From the NCBI GenBank assembly GCA_020744425.1, contig JAGMUV010000005.1:806001-870000 (forward strand): a stretch of 64,000 nt of DNA, written 5' to 3'. A program made the position numbers and the translations under genes. A model generated the notes under the pieces. That model was given only the letters and a program-made list of their open reading frames with translations, was not told where the DNA came from and ran no database searches. The DNA comes from Dactylonectria macrodidyma. Its lineage: Eukaryota > Ascomycota > Sordariomycetes > Hypocreales > Nectriaceae. Below are positions 46,801-59,321 of the stretch, one piece after another; position 1 is the stretch's first letter; each line of letters opens with the position of its first letter.

Positions 46801-49800
46801 TAAAACTGCAGAGCATTTGATCTGGAAGTCGGGAAACAGTCGGAGATGATTTTGATGAAAGTCTGTGCATTCAAGAGTGCCTTGATGACCTTTGTGCCAT
46901 TTCTAGTGACTTCAGTGAGATCTTGATCGTTCGAAATTGGGCTGGGGTCTGCAGATAGAATAGGGGCAAAGTATGGCGGCACCGCATCTGTTTTCGTCGC
47001 CAGGGGGTGCAGTGTGTCGACAGCCGATTGAGCACGTTGAAGAAGAGAGGGCAATCCGCGGATCGGTGAATGTTCGATAAGCTGCGAAACCACCTGACTG
47101 AGGATTCTTGATGCATGCGAGTCACCAAACCCAGTTGGAAGACTGGGAGATTCGCAAATGTCCAACAAAAGCTCGAGGCCTCCTCCCTGCACGAAATTTG
47201 ATTTCAAGGTCGAGTTTGAGACATACGAACTGAGGAAACTTCCCAGAGCAAATACGTACGGAAGCATTGAGTGCTTGGGCGAATCTGTCCGCTTATCATC
47301 ATGTCCCTCAATGATTGCGGTAGTCAAAGCATCAGACATGTCGACGTCTGTATCCCCAGGAACACCGGACTCCTTGCCCTTGTCGGACGACTTGACGATG
47401 GGGTTCACAGCGCCATGCTCGTCGACGGACATTGTCTTTCCCTCGGAGTCGACGAGGAGCAACCTTGCACCCCAGCCTACCGTTTTCGCCTTTTCGATAC
47501 CAAGGAAGCGGACTCGGGCAACTAGGTCGATTACGGCGTTGGAAATTGACATTCGCAAAGAGGGATGGTGGCGGGCAAGCTCATCGAAACTGGCTCCGAC
47601 GTTATTTGCCAGTTCAGCATCTACTTCCATGCACCGAACATGTGCAGGACTCTCGAAAATCTCCAGGAAGCTATCGAAAGCTCTCGAAGCGACAACCATC
47701 CTCATTCCTACACTGTTCAGAGAAATCGAGTTCAGAACCTGAGGTACCACCGTGATAGCGTCAGTGGAAGGGAGGATCCCAGAAGCCAAGGAATCGCGAG
47801 GCCGTTGTGCAAGGGTTTCTTCGGTTGGTGGATGCGGGCGCGTGTCTTGATCAAGCGCCGAGGGCGTGCTGCTATCTGAGGAATCGGGATCATCGCCTTC
47901 TCGATTGGTTGTCTTCTGCTCCTCGAGAGCCTCCTTAGGTAGAGGACGGCCGGTGATTGCCTCTAGATAAGTTCGAATCATGCCAGATTCGGAAATAGCT
48001 GCGAAGCTTGTAGGGTCGTTATTGATGAAATCACTAAGGATAGTGACCGAGTTCGTCCAAACGACAGAGCCAAAGCTCTTCTTATCTTCGATGATATCCC
48101 GTAAGCTTCCTAGTAGATCAGACTTATCAGCCAGGTTGCGAAGTAGACGGTCTGTGTTGCCACCGTAACTATACGAGTTCGACATGATATGATGCACAAA
48201 CTTGAGAAGCCACTTGAGCGTCTGCTGTTGGTAATACGGGATCTCATAGTCGACGGCGCCCGACTGCTGCCCTTGTGTAGTCCCTTGTCCTGATTTCAGC
48301 AGGGCCTGGGCGTCGTTGACGGTATCAACAACCAACTGAGCCACGGCATCCAAGCCCTTTGCATTGAAAAAGGCAGTGAAGGCATTCTGATAGGTCCAAA
48401 TGAGCCCATCCAAGAATGCAAGAACCATAGAATGATTACGCTGGGCGACGGCTGAGCGGATGTTGAGAATCTCGACGAGAATCTCCATAAGACCGGCAGA
48501 AACCATCTCACTGCCGACTCGGGTTGCCATTGACAAGTGGAGGGTAAGCGAAAATAGGTTGTTTCGCCACTCGTCAGTCTCCGTGACATGCTCCCCCTTG
48601 TCGCTTTCATTATCCTCCTTCATGCCGGCGACCGCTTTTCGAATGACATAAAGCAAAATTCCGTGGTTGACATTTGCGTTGAGAGCAGATAAGACATCCT
48701 GACATCTGGCATGGAAGCTGGAGATGGCCTCAAGCAAAGCAAGGGAAACTGCTTGCAACCACATGGGAACTTCAATTTTGCCGTCGGCTGAAGGGTGAAT
48801 CAGTTCTGCTAGTTGGTATACCAGCTGGAATCTGCGGGTCTCGTCTGCATCCTGACGAAGGACTTTTTCAATAAAGTTTGATTCCGTATGGATATAGGCC
48901 AGGTTGTTGATTGCCAATAAGCGGACGGCTAGGAGCTGTTGTCGCTCCTCTCGTGAGCCCATAAGAACCTTAGCTGCCCTCAGCCGGTGAAATGCCTCGT
49001 ACTTGGACGTCAATGGTAGATCTGCGGGGCATCTCGACACCAGGTCGTACAGTGGTGTTGAGGCAACTACTGACTGAGATAGCTCAAATGTCTTCGGTCC
49101 AGGTGCCGCAGATTCATCCGCAACCCCGGGTGTGCGGGGTCCAAGAGGAGAAGAATCGTCTCCAAAGTGGTTTCGGGATTTTGGAGTCTGGTGTTGGTGT
49201 GAAGTCATGGTAGAACTGCGTCTGAGGGGTGTCGGGGTGGATGGGGCTGATGACCGACCCGGGTCCAGGAGCACGGTAGCCTCCTGGGTCGTATTCTGAG
49301 GATAATAAGTGACCTTGACGTCGCCCCAACTATTCCATCGCTTATCTTCGGAAGAGGCAAGGGCGACAAGGTCATTCGCATGCATCGAGGTGACCGTCTT
49401 TGAGCTGCCGGCCTGTCCCTTCTCCTTGCCCTTAGCAGAACCTGGGGTGTGAGTTGGCAGGGGGTCCGACAGACTGATGATGGGAGTCTTGACGAAAGGA
49501 AGGGCCAGCTGTTGGACACGATCAAGGTCAATGTTGTAGTGGTTCAGGAGGAGCGCGGCGCTAATTTGCCTCGAGGCGTTTCCAATACGCTTGACTGACG
49601 CTTGGTATCTTTGTGCCAGCTCAGAACCTACCTCGAGGGTAGCGATCAGTACGGGCAGTGAGGTGGTATGAAGAAGACTGTTGAGATGAGCACTGCTGGC
49701 GTAAATGCTTCTGTTACCGCAGTGCTCCAGCAGCATACGGGTAAATCTGAGAACCACTTGGATGAGTTGTCTATCGCCATCGAGTGGAAACCCGAGGTCT

Positions 49801-50190
49801 GTGAGCTCCTGCATGGACCACTGCCTCTCGACGCTAAATGGCGAGTCGGCGAGATTGTTGTTGATGAGGACATCGCACCCAAACTCCCGGGGTTGAGGGC
49901 CATCGTTCAGCTTGTATGTTGCACAAAAGTGTTCGAGAAGAGTGTCGAATCGGTTGAGCAGCGGTATCCAGTGGTACAGATCGCCTCGTCCGAAAGGCCA
50001 TCGTGATGGAAAGCTGGCAAGTTGCTGTGGTAAGAGAGGTAGAGGAGTTATAGAAGCGGAGTCGACGTAGCTCTTAAGCCAGGTAGACTAGAGAAGACTG
50101 TTAGCAACATGAAGCTTGCACGATATGAGGGCAAGACTTTACCAGGGTCTCCTTGTGCTTCTGCTGCATCGGCTTGGTAATCTTCCCCAT
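37833..50190 (-). CDS. TOM1: HECT-type E3 ubiquitin ligase of the Tom1/HUWE1 family
   Basis: Seven exons on the minus strand, 50190-50143, 50087-42467, 42409-42347, 42293-42108, 42055-38381, 38326-37982 and 37927-37833, join in frame to about 4010 residues. The N-terminus reads MGKITKPMQQKHKETLSTWL, then PLPLLPQQLASFPSRWPF, as in fungal Tom1. DUF908/DUF913 armadillo-like regions fill the first 1200 residues; a UBA-like segment (DELISKGFDVDLAQEAVYRA) lies near 1480; a long Asp/Glu tract spans about 2330-2560; ubiquitin-binding motifs (ALPEEFREEVIAQ, ALPEELRLEIAQQ) lie near 2940-3000. The HECT domain takes the last 350 residues, with the thioester Cys in SSHTCFNQLDLPEYESYDAL. Family knowledge: it ubiquitinates excess ribosomal proteins and histones and affects mRNA export. 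The donor at 42346 (GTAGGA) is weak; the intron at 38327-38380 is stop-free. Confidence 0.93.
38327..38380 (-). other. Stop-free 54-bp intron within the HECT domain of TOM1
   Basis: Coding-strand GTAAGT donor at 38380, GCTAAC branch site and CTAG acceptor at 38327. It has a length divisible by three and no stop, so the open frame runs through it. Removing it joins SFLRG to FHEIIPAEL, the conserved HECT sequence; keeping it would insert 18 foreign residues. Confidence 0.85.
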
Positions 50191-53100
50191 CGTGAAGGTG
50201 GAAGCGGCTGAGCCGCAAGAAAACAATGAAGCTCCCCCTCCACTACAACTAGGTTATCTGACCCGCCACAGCGACAGTTCGCTTTGGGAGGCGGAGTGCC
50301 CAGCCGTGGACAGCTCCTGGTATGGGGAGGGGTCTGGGGGCGAGTGCCGGGATGATGTGCCTAGGCTGCTGCCGAACACCGGTATATCAGGCTCGGCGGG
50401 GTTGCAGATGGAAGTTTCGGAGGTACGCGGGGGCGTCCAGGTGTCGTTGGTAGCCTGAACCAGGGTATCAAGAAAGTGGCCGGTGCCTGTGACTGTGCAC
50501 GCTGGCCGAGAGACGAGGTGATAGAGAGGGTGCGGTCGCAGTCGCCGAGTGAGAATCGCGAGCGGCCGATTAAGCTCGGATTAGAAGTCCAAGGTCGAGT
50601 GCAGGTCGGCCTGTGGAACAGCTTTACCAAGGGCCAAATCGGACCGGGTAAGAATAAATCAGCTTGGCCCACCTCGCAGGTAGCCAGCTCTTGTATGGAA
50701 ACGAAGTATCTCCCGGATGAAGAGAAACTGCGGTTGGCGAGGATGTGGAGAGGATGTGTAGAGTGGGAAAAGGCGTATGCCAAATCGTCAGGTAGATGAG
50801 AAGTAGGTGCAGGTGGGCCAGATTTGCGTAATAGGTGTACCCGCGTAGGTGGAAGCTGCTAGGGTGAGGTGAGGAGAGGTACCTCCGGGGCCAGCGCTGG
50901 GCTGCAAGGTACAACCTAGAGGTGCGGCCAAATCGGGGTGCGCCGGATTATCTTTTCTGCTGCTGTGGTCCTGCCTGTGATGACAAGCTTGACAGCCTGG
51001 TCTACGCCAACCTCAGGTTCGCTGAGACAAGCCCAGTATTATCTTGGCCTTGATTATCAGGTACACACGACTGGTCATCTGTCAACGATTTTTTCTTGTT
51101 CTTCTTAGGTGCGCCAATTTGCGTGGGGTTTTTGAAACCTCGAGTGCCTGTGTTGAGTGCTCTGGCTTTTTAGAAGCTACGTTTGTTTCTGCATCTCCCG
51201 CAAAGTTGTTTGTTTACTTTCCGCGAACCTTCCGTGAGCGTGATAGACTGCTTGCATCACAGTGTGCAAATCACACGTTGGCTTGTATCGATTCCGCGGC
51301 CGCCATTTGCATAAAAGTCGGAAATTTCTGTGATTTCTCATCATGCCTCGCCTCTGCATTTTATCTTTCATCGATGACACTTTTGTCCTGTCAATGATCA
51401 GAACTAACCAGCGAAAGGAAAATTCTTAATCAGTGGGAGAGGTGGTTCAACTTTTACCACCCTGGTCACCTGCCTAGTTTCTCAACGTCATGCTGAGTCC
51501 GCTCTTCCACTTGCCTCATTGTGTTTTTTTCTTCTAGCGAGTTCTTTCTTGGGGTAAGTTTCTGACGAGACTTTATCTGAATGATATACTTCTTTGTTTT
51601 TTTAATGGCTGTAGCAAATATGGTGGAATTTTATCGATACACAAAGAGAAGCCCTGGAGTACAGGGGCATGGAGGCTCGTCTCACTCCTTCCATCCCTTC
51701 AATGACCCAGTACGATGTCCACTTCAAATCATATCCGCGAAAGACTGCTGGCCCTTCCCAACCCTCCTTATCTTGCCCACTCATGCCACACTTCGGCACA
51801 GCGAAGACTTCTGACACAGAGGCGCCAGATGGGTTACTTAATTGACGTCAAGAACATGAAAACAGAAATGATTGTCTTGCACATGTCCTAGTGTCGATGG
51901 ACACATGAGCTAACTTAAGGCCATGTAGGGCTGGCTACCCATATTTTACGCATGTGAATGGGTAGACAAACACACATGGAGGGAGAACAAGTTCATGACC
52001 AACACATCACTGCTAACATGCTCGTTCTTTCGCCACTCATCAGAGAATGACATAGCGGCAGTTGCAATACGTAGAATGAACTACCAGCATGGCGACCCGG
52101 TGTCACATATTCTCAAACCAAACAGTAATTAACTTGAACGGCACCATCTTGAACGGTGCATCGAAACGCACCTATCAAGTCCGGGACGCAGCCAAAGTCA
52201 CCCCTGCCTTAGTGTGATTGGGGAGTGCGTAGGTGGAGAGACTACAATCTGAGCCGCGCGGACTAGTTCAAGACAGGCACGAACACGGACAAAGATGATT
52301 GTATGGGAGGCCGGCTAAATAGGGCAGTCTTTACGAGGGATAAGGTAGGCAGGGAAGGGAGGGCAACGAGAGCATGAAGGAGGGTTGATGCAGTGACCCT
52401 TTGTAATTGTTTAAAAGTCCAACTGGGGAAACAAACAACACAACACACCCAAATATCCGCACTATACCTTGCATGTATAAAGCCATGTTTGAACGGACGA
52501 ATCGCCAACTGCATTCAGGTGATGCCGTACGAGGGGAGCAGACACGATCTGAGGAGTCAGCCACCTCACTTCGGTGAAACACGCACTCGGGGGCACGCCA
52601 TTGGCTAAAAGCATGTATGATCCCATGGCTCCATTCCTGGACGGACCCTGAAACAGGCCAAGAAAGTGGCAGGTTCCGTCCCAGGCTGTCAGCCTTGATC
52701 TGCCTGTCCTGGTGGGAATGGAATAATATGATGTGTGGTCATGTTTATTCTCCGTTATTACTGCGAGCGTCTGTCCGTCTTGCCCTAGTCCCTACTGGGT
52801 GGCCGGAGCGAGAATAGAGATGTGAGGCGTGCGCCGTGGTGGCTGTCATGATAGCATCCGCATAGCTGGATTTTGCTGGCCAGGGGATTTGGACAGGCAT
52901 TGTGCCAACCTCCGGACCACTTTCGGCAGTCGCTGGAACGTAGTCGTGTGCACTATGTCGATTATGGAGCACCTGGACACCGACTTCGACACCGACACCG
53001 ACACCGCTAGATTTCATATTCCTTCTGGCGAGGTACCTGGCGAGGTATCTATTTGCTTTGAGAAGATGTGTTTGATGGGCAGTGAGAAGAACAATGGGAT

Positions 53101-54113
53101 GAGCTTCGTTTGGTCGCCTGATACCCGTGGCTTGGTGGACACGATGATCATGATGCAGGGAGATGATCTACAGCGCTTCACTGCAGCATCTCAACCCATG
53201 ATATGATAGATGCTGTTGATCTGAGACCTTGGCTCGCTTGATCGTCTAGACAGCGGACCTTATTAGACATGTACTGTACCTTGAATGAACCTTGGTCCCT
53301 AACATCCATGGCTTATCGGACTTCCAGGGAGATGGATCATGGCGCCCACTTCACAAGCCACCCCTCCACTCTCGCTCGTCCTGCCCACCCACTCCGCTCC
53401 GCAGCCACCGAAGCGATTGAAGGGCAGGCTGTACTCGATCGATCGGCCAGACACAGGGGATGGGGGTGAGCCACATCCCCAAGAGGATATAATAAGGGGT
53501 CGACTCAAGAGTTTACTTCATTTCATCACGGAAAAACTTGCCACTCGGGAGAGGGCTGGAGCACAAAGCACAAGAGGGGAAATCAATGTGTGCTTTTGCC
53601 TTTCCACCCAGGGCATCTTGCGGTCAAAGCCAGAGCCCCTAGCAACTGCCTGCACGCCTACTGGGTGTCCCTGAGGCTGGTGCTGATTCCGTCCTGTACC
53701 TAACACCTGGCAAGCAGGTGGCCGCTAAGAACACCACCCCGCTTGCATACTAGGGAGCCTGTCCCCGTTTTTTGGAGGGTCCAGCGCCTCAAAACCCCAA
53801 GTATCTCGCCTGTCCCGTGTCCCGAGTCGCCAAAGGAAGCCGTGCTGCAGTGCCAACTCCAACGCCACAGCCCCCAGCATTGATTTCTGGCAACCATCGA
53901 CATTCCTCACCTCGCCGCCTGGCACAAACCCCTTCTCCTACATCCAACTACGTTATTCTACGCAGATTGATCCCTATCTGCAAGAAATCCCCGTGCATGG
54001 ACGGCAATTGAGGGGCCACACCAACTCGCTCCTCCGCCTTTCTCAACTCTAGACCTCCTGGCCTGCGTACCGAGCCACGAAGTCACAGCTAACGAGCCAC
54101 CACGTCCGAAGCC
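50191..54113. other. Gene-free interval of about 3.9 kb between divergent TOM1 and the TBC gene
   Basis: Both flanking genes start outwards from this interval, so it holds two promoters. The frames here (50361-50783 minus, 50476-50799 plus, 52829-53206 plus, 53339-53674 plus) do not resemble known proteins, and their exon chains cannot be extended. The part from about 51050 to 52150 is more A/T-rich than the rest. I recognised no tRNA, repeat element or transposase. Confidence 0.5.
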
Positions 54114-57100
54114 ATGTCGCAACAGGAGGAAGTCGCCTCGGCGCCGATCCAGGCGGACCATAAGCAGCAACTTCAGCAGAAACGGCAGAGCCAAAAAGAT
54201 ATTGATGACAAGGGAGACTCGTCCGGTACGGAGTCCAGCGACGATGATGCGGTAAGTCCAGCTCATGCTCCACGTTCCCTCACCATCTCAGCCATAGGCC
54301 AGATCACATGCACCTGTACCTGGAGCTGCATCCATGCTGACAAGTTAGACTACTGAGCCAGATGATTTTGAAGACGCAGTCGATGCGTCCCCCGTCGACA
54401 CATCCCCGGCCCGCTCTCTCACCAAGAGATCTGCCTCCTCCACCACCAAGGCAGTACCATCCCAGGACCAGCCCCTTGACCCAGCCTCAAACAAGACTCC
54501 AGGCCCAAAAGACGCCAAGGACAGCAAGGTCGATAAAGACGAAGAAGAAGAGTCTGATGACTCGAGCGAGGAATCGAGTGACGACGAAAGTATCGACGAG
54601 AGACCTCCGGTCCCGCGGAAGTCCTCCGCTTCACACCATCGCATCTCTAACACATCTAACCTCGACAACGTCAGCCTTGACGACGAAGCTCCCTCTCCAC
54701 CACCTCATACAGGTATGATAACCTGCTTAACAATCACTCCGAGGCTCCAATAAACTGACTATGAGACAGAACCGAAAGATCCCGAAGAAACGCAACCACC
54801 GGGCAAGACGCTATCAATACAGAACATCACAAGCTCCTTTCCTTCTTTGCCATGGTCTCCAAACCCCGAGTCACCCTCGAAAAGCCCTGCACCACCATCT
54901 GCCTTCATCGCGCCTCCACCTCCACCTCCTCCATCTCAACCTGCGCCGCCGACTCGGAAACTCACGAGCCCCTTCTCCTGGCTCTCCAGAAACTCCTCAA
55001 GCAAGGAAAAAGAGCCCCTCCCTTCACCACCCACGCAGCCCGCCGGCCGACGAAACACGGCAAGCTCGATCGCTACCCTCATGAGCAACCCGGAGATGAT
55101 GCTGAGCAAGCTGGAGGAAGAGAAGGAGGGTAACTCTCCAAATATTGACGGGGCATACCGGATGAGCCTTCGGGACAGGTTCAAGCAACTTCGATTACAA
55201 CAGGAGGGCGCCCTCCCTACGGGTGAGGAAAACGACAATACCGAAGGAACTGCCAATGGGACTGGTCTTGGCCTTATTACAACAGGAGAGGAGCTTTCCG
55301 CCGGCGAGAAGCCCCTGCCATCCCCAGTTCCAAACCCTATTCCTGACCTGGCACCAGGAACCGTGTCAGGCGTGAATGCAGGCCCCTCCGCCATCTCGGA
55401 AAGTCAAGTTGACTGGGACCTCTGGCAGTCGGTCGTATATGAGGGCCCAGCTGCTGTGGCCCGGACAAGCGCAGAGGAGTTGAATAGGGCCATTGCAACT
55501 GGTATCCCCAGTGCGATCAGAGGAGTGATCTGGCAGGTTTTGACGAACTGCAAAAACGATGAACTGGAACTTGTTTACAAGGATTTAGCTTCCAGAGGAA
55601 CAGATAAGAGCAAGGACCGGCACAGTAACGGAACCACCAACAGCTCGATAAGCAATGGGAACCTCAGCGTTCAGAGTGGCGACGCTATTACTTCCTCGGC
55701 CTCTTCAGTCAACTCAGATAACTCAGGACCTTACCCATCTCCAAACACTGAAAAGAGCTCGGAGGCCATTCTAAAAGCCCAGGCTGCTGCTGCAGCGGAC
55801 CGGAAGCGGAAGGAAAAGGAAGACGCTGCCAACCTACAGAAGCTTGAAAAAGTTATTCGTCGCGACCTTGGTACTCGAACTAGCTACTCTAAGTATGCGG
55901 CTGCGGCTGGGCTCCAGGAAGGTCTGTTTGGCGTCTGCAAGGCTTATGCGCTCTTTGACGAGGGTGTTGGGTATGCCCAGGGCATGAATTTCTTGATCAT
56001 GCCGCTACTATTCAACGTGAGTACCAACTGTCAAGTGCAAAGCGATGACACATGCTAACCGTTGTTTGCAGATGCCCGAACAAGAGGCTTTCTGCCTTCT
56101 CGTCCGATTGATGAATCACTACAAACTGCGAGACCTATTCATCCAAGATATGCCCGGATTGCACATGCACCTCTACCTATTTGAGCGCCTCTTGGAAGAT
56201 TTTGAACCGGCCTTGTACTGTCACCTCCATCGAAGAGGGATTTCCCCTCATTTATATGCCACCCAGTGGTTCCTAACGCTCTTCGCCTATCGCTTCCCTC
56301 TTCAACTAGTGCTTCGCATCTACGACCTGATTTTGTCCGAGGGTCTATCAGCCATCCTCCGATTTGGAATTGTCCTCATGCAAAAAAACGCGTCCACACT
56401 CCTTGGCCTTTCTGACATGCAGCAACTTACCACCTACTTGAAAGATAGGCTGTTCGACGTCTACATCGACAAGGACCCAAGTCATGGTAGTCTTCTTGAG
56501 AACGGCTTCTTTGGAAGCTCAAGTTCTAGTCTTGACAAGGAGGTCTATCGGGCAGACCAGCTTGTCAAGGACGCCTGCGAGGTTAAGATCACGCCCGAGG
56601 TGTTGAAGGCGTACACTGTGGAGTGGGAAGAGAAGACCAAAGCGGAGAAGGACCGGGAAAATGAGCTCCAGGAGCTCCGAGCTGCGAACCACAATTTTGC
56701 TATCCGAATCCGTAAGATGGAAGAGAGGGTTGAGGCATGCGACCGGGAGCAAGCCGACCTTGCAACAGAGCTGGTTCGCACCAAGGTCGAAAACGAGGAA
56801 CTCAAAGATGAGAATGAGAGCATGAAGGGCCAAGTTCGGGAGTTGCGGATCGTCATCGAAAAGCAACCGGAGGAAATTGAAGAGACGTGGAAACTGGAAC
56901 GCGATGATTTGATGAAGCGCAATGGTCATGTTCATGAAGAAAATCAAAAACTGGAGAAGGAGCTGACCGAGTTGGAGGAGGAATTGGTTTCGACCAAATT
57001 GCTCTACGCAGAGGTAAGCCCCTTTCAATATCCGCCGTGTGGTAACGATACAATACGCTGACAACCCATTGCAGATTAATTCACAGCATGAGACGCTCAA

Positions 57101-57137
57101 CCGCAAGTGGACAGATCTCAAGCGTCAGTTTGTTTAA
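54114..57137 (+). CDS. TBC-domain Rab GTPase-activating protein (Gyp5-like)
   Basis: Five exons, 54114-54251, 54349-54712, 54770-56016, 56072-57013 and 57075-57137, give 917 residues. Residues 1-400 are disordered, rich in Ser, Glu and Pro (polyproline near 215). The TBC domain covers about 410-720: GIPSAIRGVIWQ, the arginine finger in IRRDLGTRTSYSKY, and the glutamine finger in GVGYAQGMNFLIMPLLFN, so both catalytic fingers are present. A Lys/Asn-Ser-rich insert of about 80 residues separates the first helices from the arginine finger. The C-terminus (about 770-900) is a coiled coil (EKDRENELQELRAAN). Family knowledge: Gyp5 stimulates GTP hydrolysis on Sec4 and Ypt1 in ER-Golgi and exocytic traffic. 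The architecture and the coiled coil fit Gyp5/Gyl1; the exact Rab target is inferred. Confidence 0.88.
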
Positions 57138-57608
57138 GCTGTTTGGTTTTGGGGACTTAGCGACTCATCCTACCTAGGTACCTAGTATACAGTAGAGTAT
57201 TGCTAGAGGTATAAACACTTTTTGCTAATTATATAAATAAAAGCACATAGGTTTAATGCACAAGCCAACCGGGAAGCTCAGGACTGCCTCCATTTTGAAC
57301 AGCTTTTCGTAAATTGATATAGTGTTGCTGCAGTGTTGAAACTGTGCGCAAGAGAGTTTTGAATCAAATCTTGGGGACTCTCATCATTGGTTTTCTTTCG
57401 TAAAAACATGCATTTACAGAGTTCGTTCTAAACTTTCGGATGCTCTACATTGTGGTATGGTATCCTCGAGGCGCCTTTTCACACAGGGCACGTTCACACG
57501 GTGTGTCCTCACTTGATTATGTAATCCTCTGATGATCACCAACTATTCTCGAGCTTCAACTCAACAATAACAGCATCATACACCTCTCTTAATACTTGAC
57601 ACAGCATA
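57138..57608. other. Intergenic: TBC gene 3' flank and CTF8 promoter
   Basis: About 470 bp. The left part is A/T-rich with ATATAAATAAAAG at 57231-57243, a probable polyadenylation signal, and a TACCTAGGTACCTAG run at 57171-57185. The right part is the short CTF8 promoter. Confidence 0.55.
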
Positions 57609-58058
57609 ATGGCCACCGCAAAGCTGTACCCCCCCTCCAAGAACGGGCCTCAACCAGCAAACCCTTTCCCGCAACTCATTCAAACACCGTCTGGCTTCGC
57701 GCTCCTTGAGCTCCAAGGCACCATCAATCTGCCCCAAGACGCGGATGGCGTAGACTTGGCTAACACCGAGATTGGGAGGATCGACTTCCCAGACTACGTG
57801 CCGGACGTGGTGGGCTCGGCGTGGATGAAGCGAGTCCACCTCTTTATCGGGCAGCACCAGCGCCTCAACGGCGAGATCAAGAAGCTGCCCAAGGCCCTGG
57901 CTGTGGTGCGGCGCAGGGAGAATAAGGTGACGACAGGATCAGGAGGCCATGTCGAGGAGCAGGGCGACAATCTTGAGGTCGTTGAGATTGTCAAGTACAA
58001 GCTGATATTCTCTAATCGGCCAGAGCCAGTGTCGACCACCAACAACGCCGCGCCTTGA
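57609..58058 (+). CDS. CTF8: Chromosome transmission fidelity protein 8 (Ctf8)
   Basis: A single exon of 149 residues. Conserved Ctf8 pattern: SGFALLELQGTINLP near residues 31-45, IGRIDFPDYVPD, then MKRVHLFIGQHQRLNGEIKK and LPKALAVVRRR, closing with LEVVEIVKYKLIFSNRPEP. Family knowledge: Ctf8 joins Dcc1 and the C-terminus of Ctf18 in the alternative clamp loader Ctf18-RFC, which loads PCNA and supports sister-chromatid cohesion and the replication checkpoint. The fungal protein is small, and this length is normal. No intron is needed. Confidence 0.88.
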   Translation: MATAKLYPPSKNGPQPANPFPQLIQTPSGFALLELQGTINLPQDADGVDLANTEIGRIDFPDYVPDVVGSAWMKRVHLFIGQHQRLNGEIKKLPKALAVVRRRENKVTTGSGGHVEEQGDNLEVVEIVKYKLIFSNRPEPVSTTNNAAP

Positions 58059-58633
58059 TTGGCCTTGAGGAAAACATCCAGCTACATCTGATTTGGCTAC
58101 TAAATCGACAATCCTGCGGTCACTTGTTCAGTCCAATCGCTACTCGACCCTGGTGCATGAGATTAGACATCCCGAGACAATTCACGGGAAACCTCATATG
58201 AGAAGCGGTACACCATGTAGCCAGATTGCTCTGGATAGCGAACGGGATACCTTACAAATTTTTGAGAACCTTGCACCGCGACTTTCTTAGCTCCAGAGTC
58301 GGGGAGAGCTGGTGCCGCATCCTACGTTGCTGGTCTAATTTTTTGTTCCAGCGTGGTCGAAAAAGAACTTCTGGGTTCTTCACCACACCGTCGGGCAACA
58401 CGAGAAGGAAATAGCGTCAATAATGCTTCAGTAGTCGCGGCCAGTCACAGTTATCACGGCGAAGGTGAAAGAAACTTGATTATGAAGTCAATTCATCGCA
58501 AGAAATTTTTTCATTCCCTATGGACCCGATCCGATGCTCATGTGTAGCTCTTCATGCCCTGAAATACCAAGACATCGAGAAATCCTTAACACCATACCGA
58601 GGGCGGACACTCTTTCACCAAAGTAGAGCCACT
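58059..58633. other. Convergent 3' flanks (CTF8 / RPS8)
   Basis: About 570 bp between the stop of CTF8 (plus) and the stop of eS8 (minus). No family resemblance in its short frames. Confidence 0.55.
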
Positions 58634-59321
58634 CTACTTGTGGGAGATCTTGCGCTGGTAGAAAGCCAGCTCCTCACCCTCGAGGATGTAACCGTCACAG
58701 CGACCGGACTGACCGGGGCGGCTGGAGACGACAGCGAAAAGACGACCGGCCTCGAACTGCTTCTCGAGGGCGTTCTCGACCTTGCCACCAGCGGCGAAAC
58801 GGGCGGCCTGCTTCTTCTCAACGGCGTTGCTCTTCTTGGTGTCCTCCTCGACCTTGCCCTCCTTGGCGGCCTGGGCCTTCTGGCGTCTTCGGCCAAGGGA
58901 CTGGCCGTAGTGGGCCTCGTACCATTGTCGGAAGGGAGCGGCATCAATCTGGACAACGGCGCTCTTGGTGAGGGTGTTGGTTCGGACGAGCTCGTTGTTG
59001 GAAGGGTGGTAGGAGACACCGATGACACGGGTCTTGCGGGTGGTGCCCTCAGAGCCCCAGGCGAAGTTACCGGAGTCGAGACGGAGAGCACGGTACTTGT
59101 GGTTACCGCCACGGGTTCGGACGGTGTGAATGCGCTTGGCACCAATACGGGTGTTGGCACCCTGGCGGCCAGCCTCGAAAGCGCGCTTCTTCCCTGTTGT
59201 GAAAGGTCAGAACGTATGTCCAAGAGGATCATACGGGCTTTCGGAATTATTACGCACGGTAGTAGGCGCGCTTGGCACCGGTAGCGGATCGCTTGTGGCG
59301 GGAGTCACGAGAGATACCCAT
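58634..59321 (-). CDS. RPS8: 40S ribosomal protein eS8
   Basis: Two exons on the minus strand, 59321-59258 and 59193-58634, give 207 residues. Exon 1 reads MGISRDSRHKRSATGAKRAY; exon 2 continues KKRAFEAGRQGANTRIGAKR and IHTVRTRGGNHKYRALRLDS, the diagnostic eS8 core, then GVSYHPSNNELVRTNTLTKS. It ends ELAFYQRKISHK. Family knowledge: a small-subunit ribosomal protein bound to 18S rRNA. Exon 2 has no internal Met, so simple start-to-stop frame searches miss it. Opposite-strand and shifted frames here (58520-59284 plus, 58615-59232 minus) are shadows of this GC-biased gene. A leader intron is likely. Confidence 0.96.

Noticed and set aside
52829..53206. 125-codon plus-strand frame with a DTDTDTD stretch
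   Set aside because: No family match, no upstream leader features, and the repeat is a simple GACACC run.
58520..59284. 254-codon plus-strand frame
   Set aside because: It is the antisense shadow of the eS8 gene, whose own frame is unambiguous.
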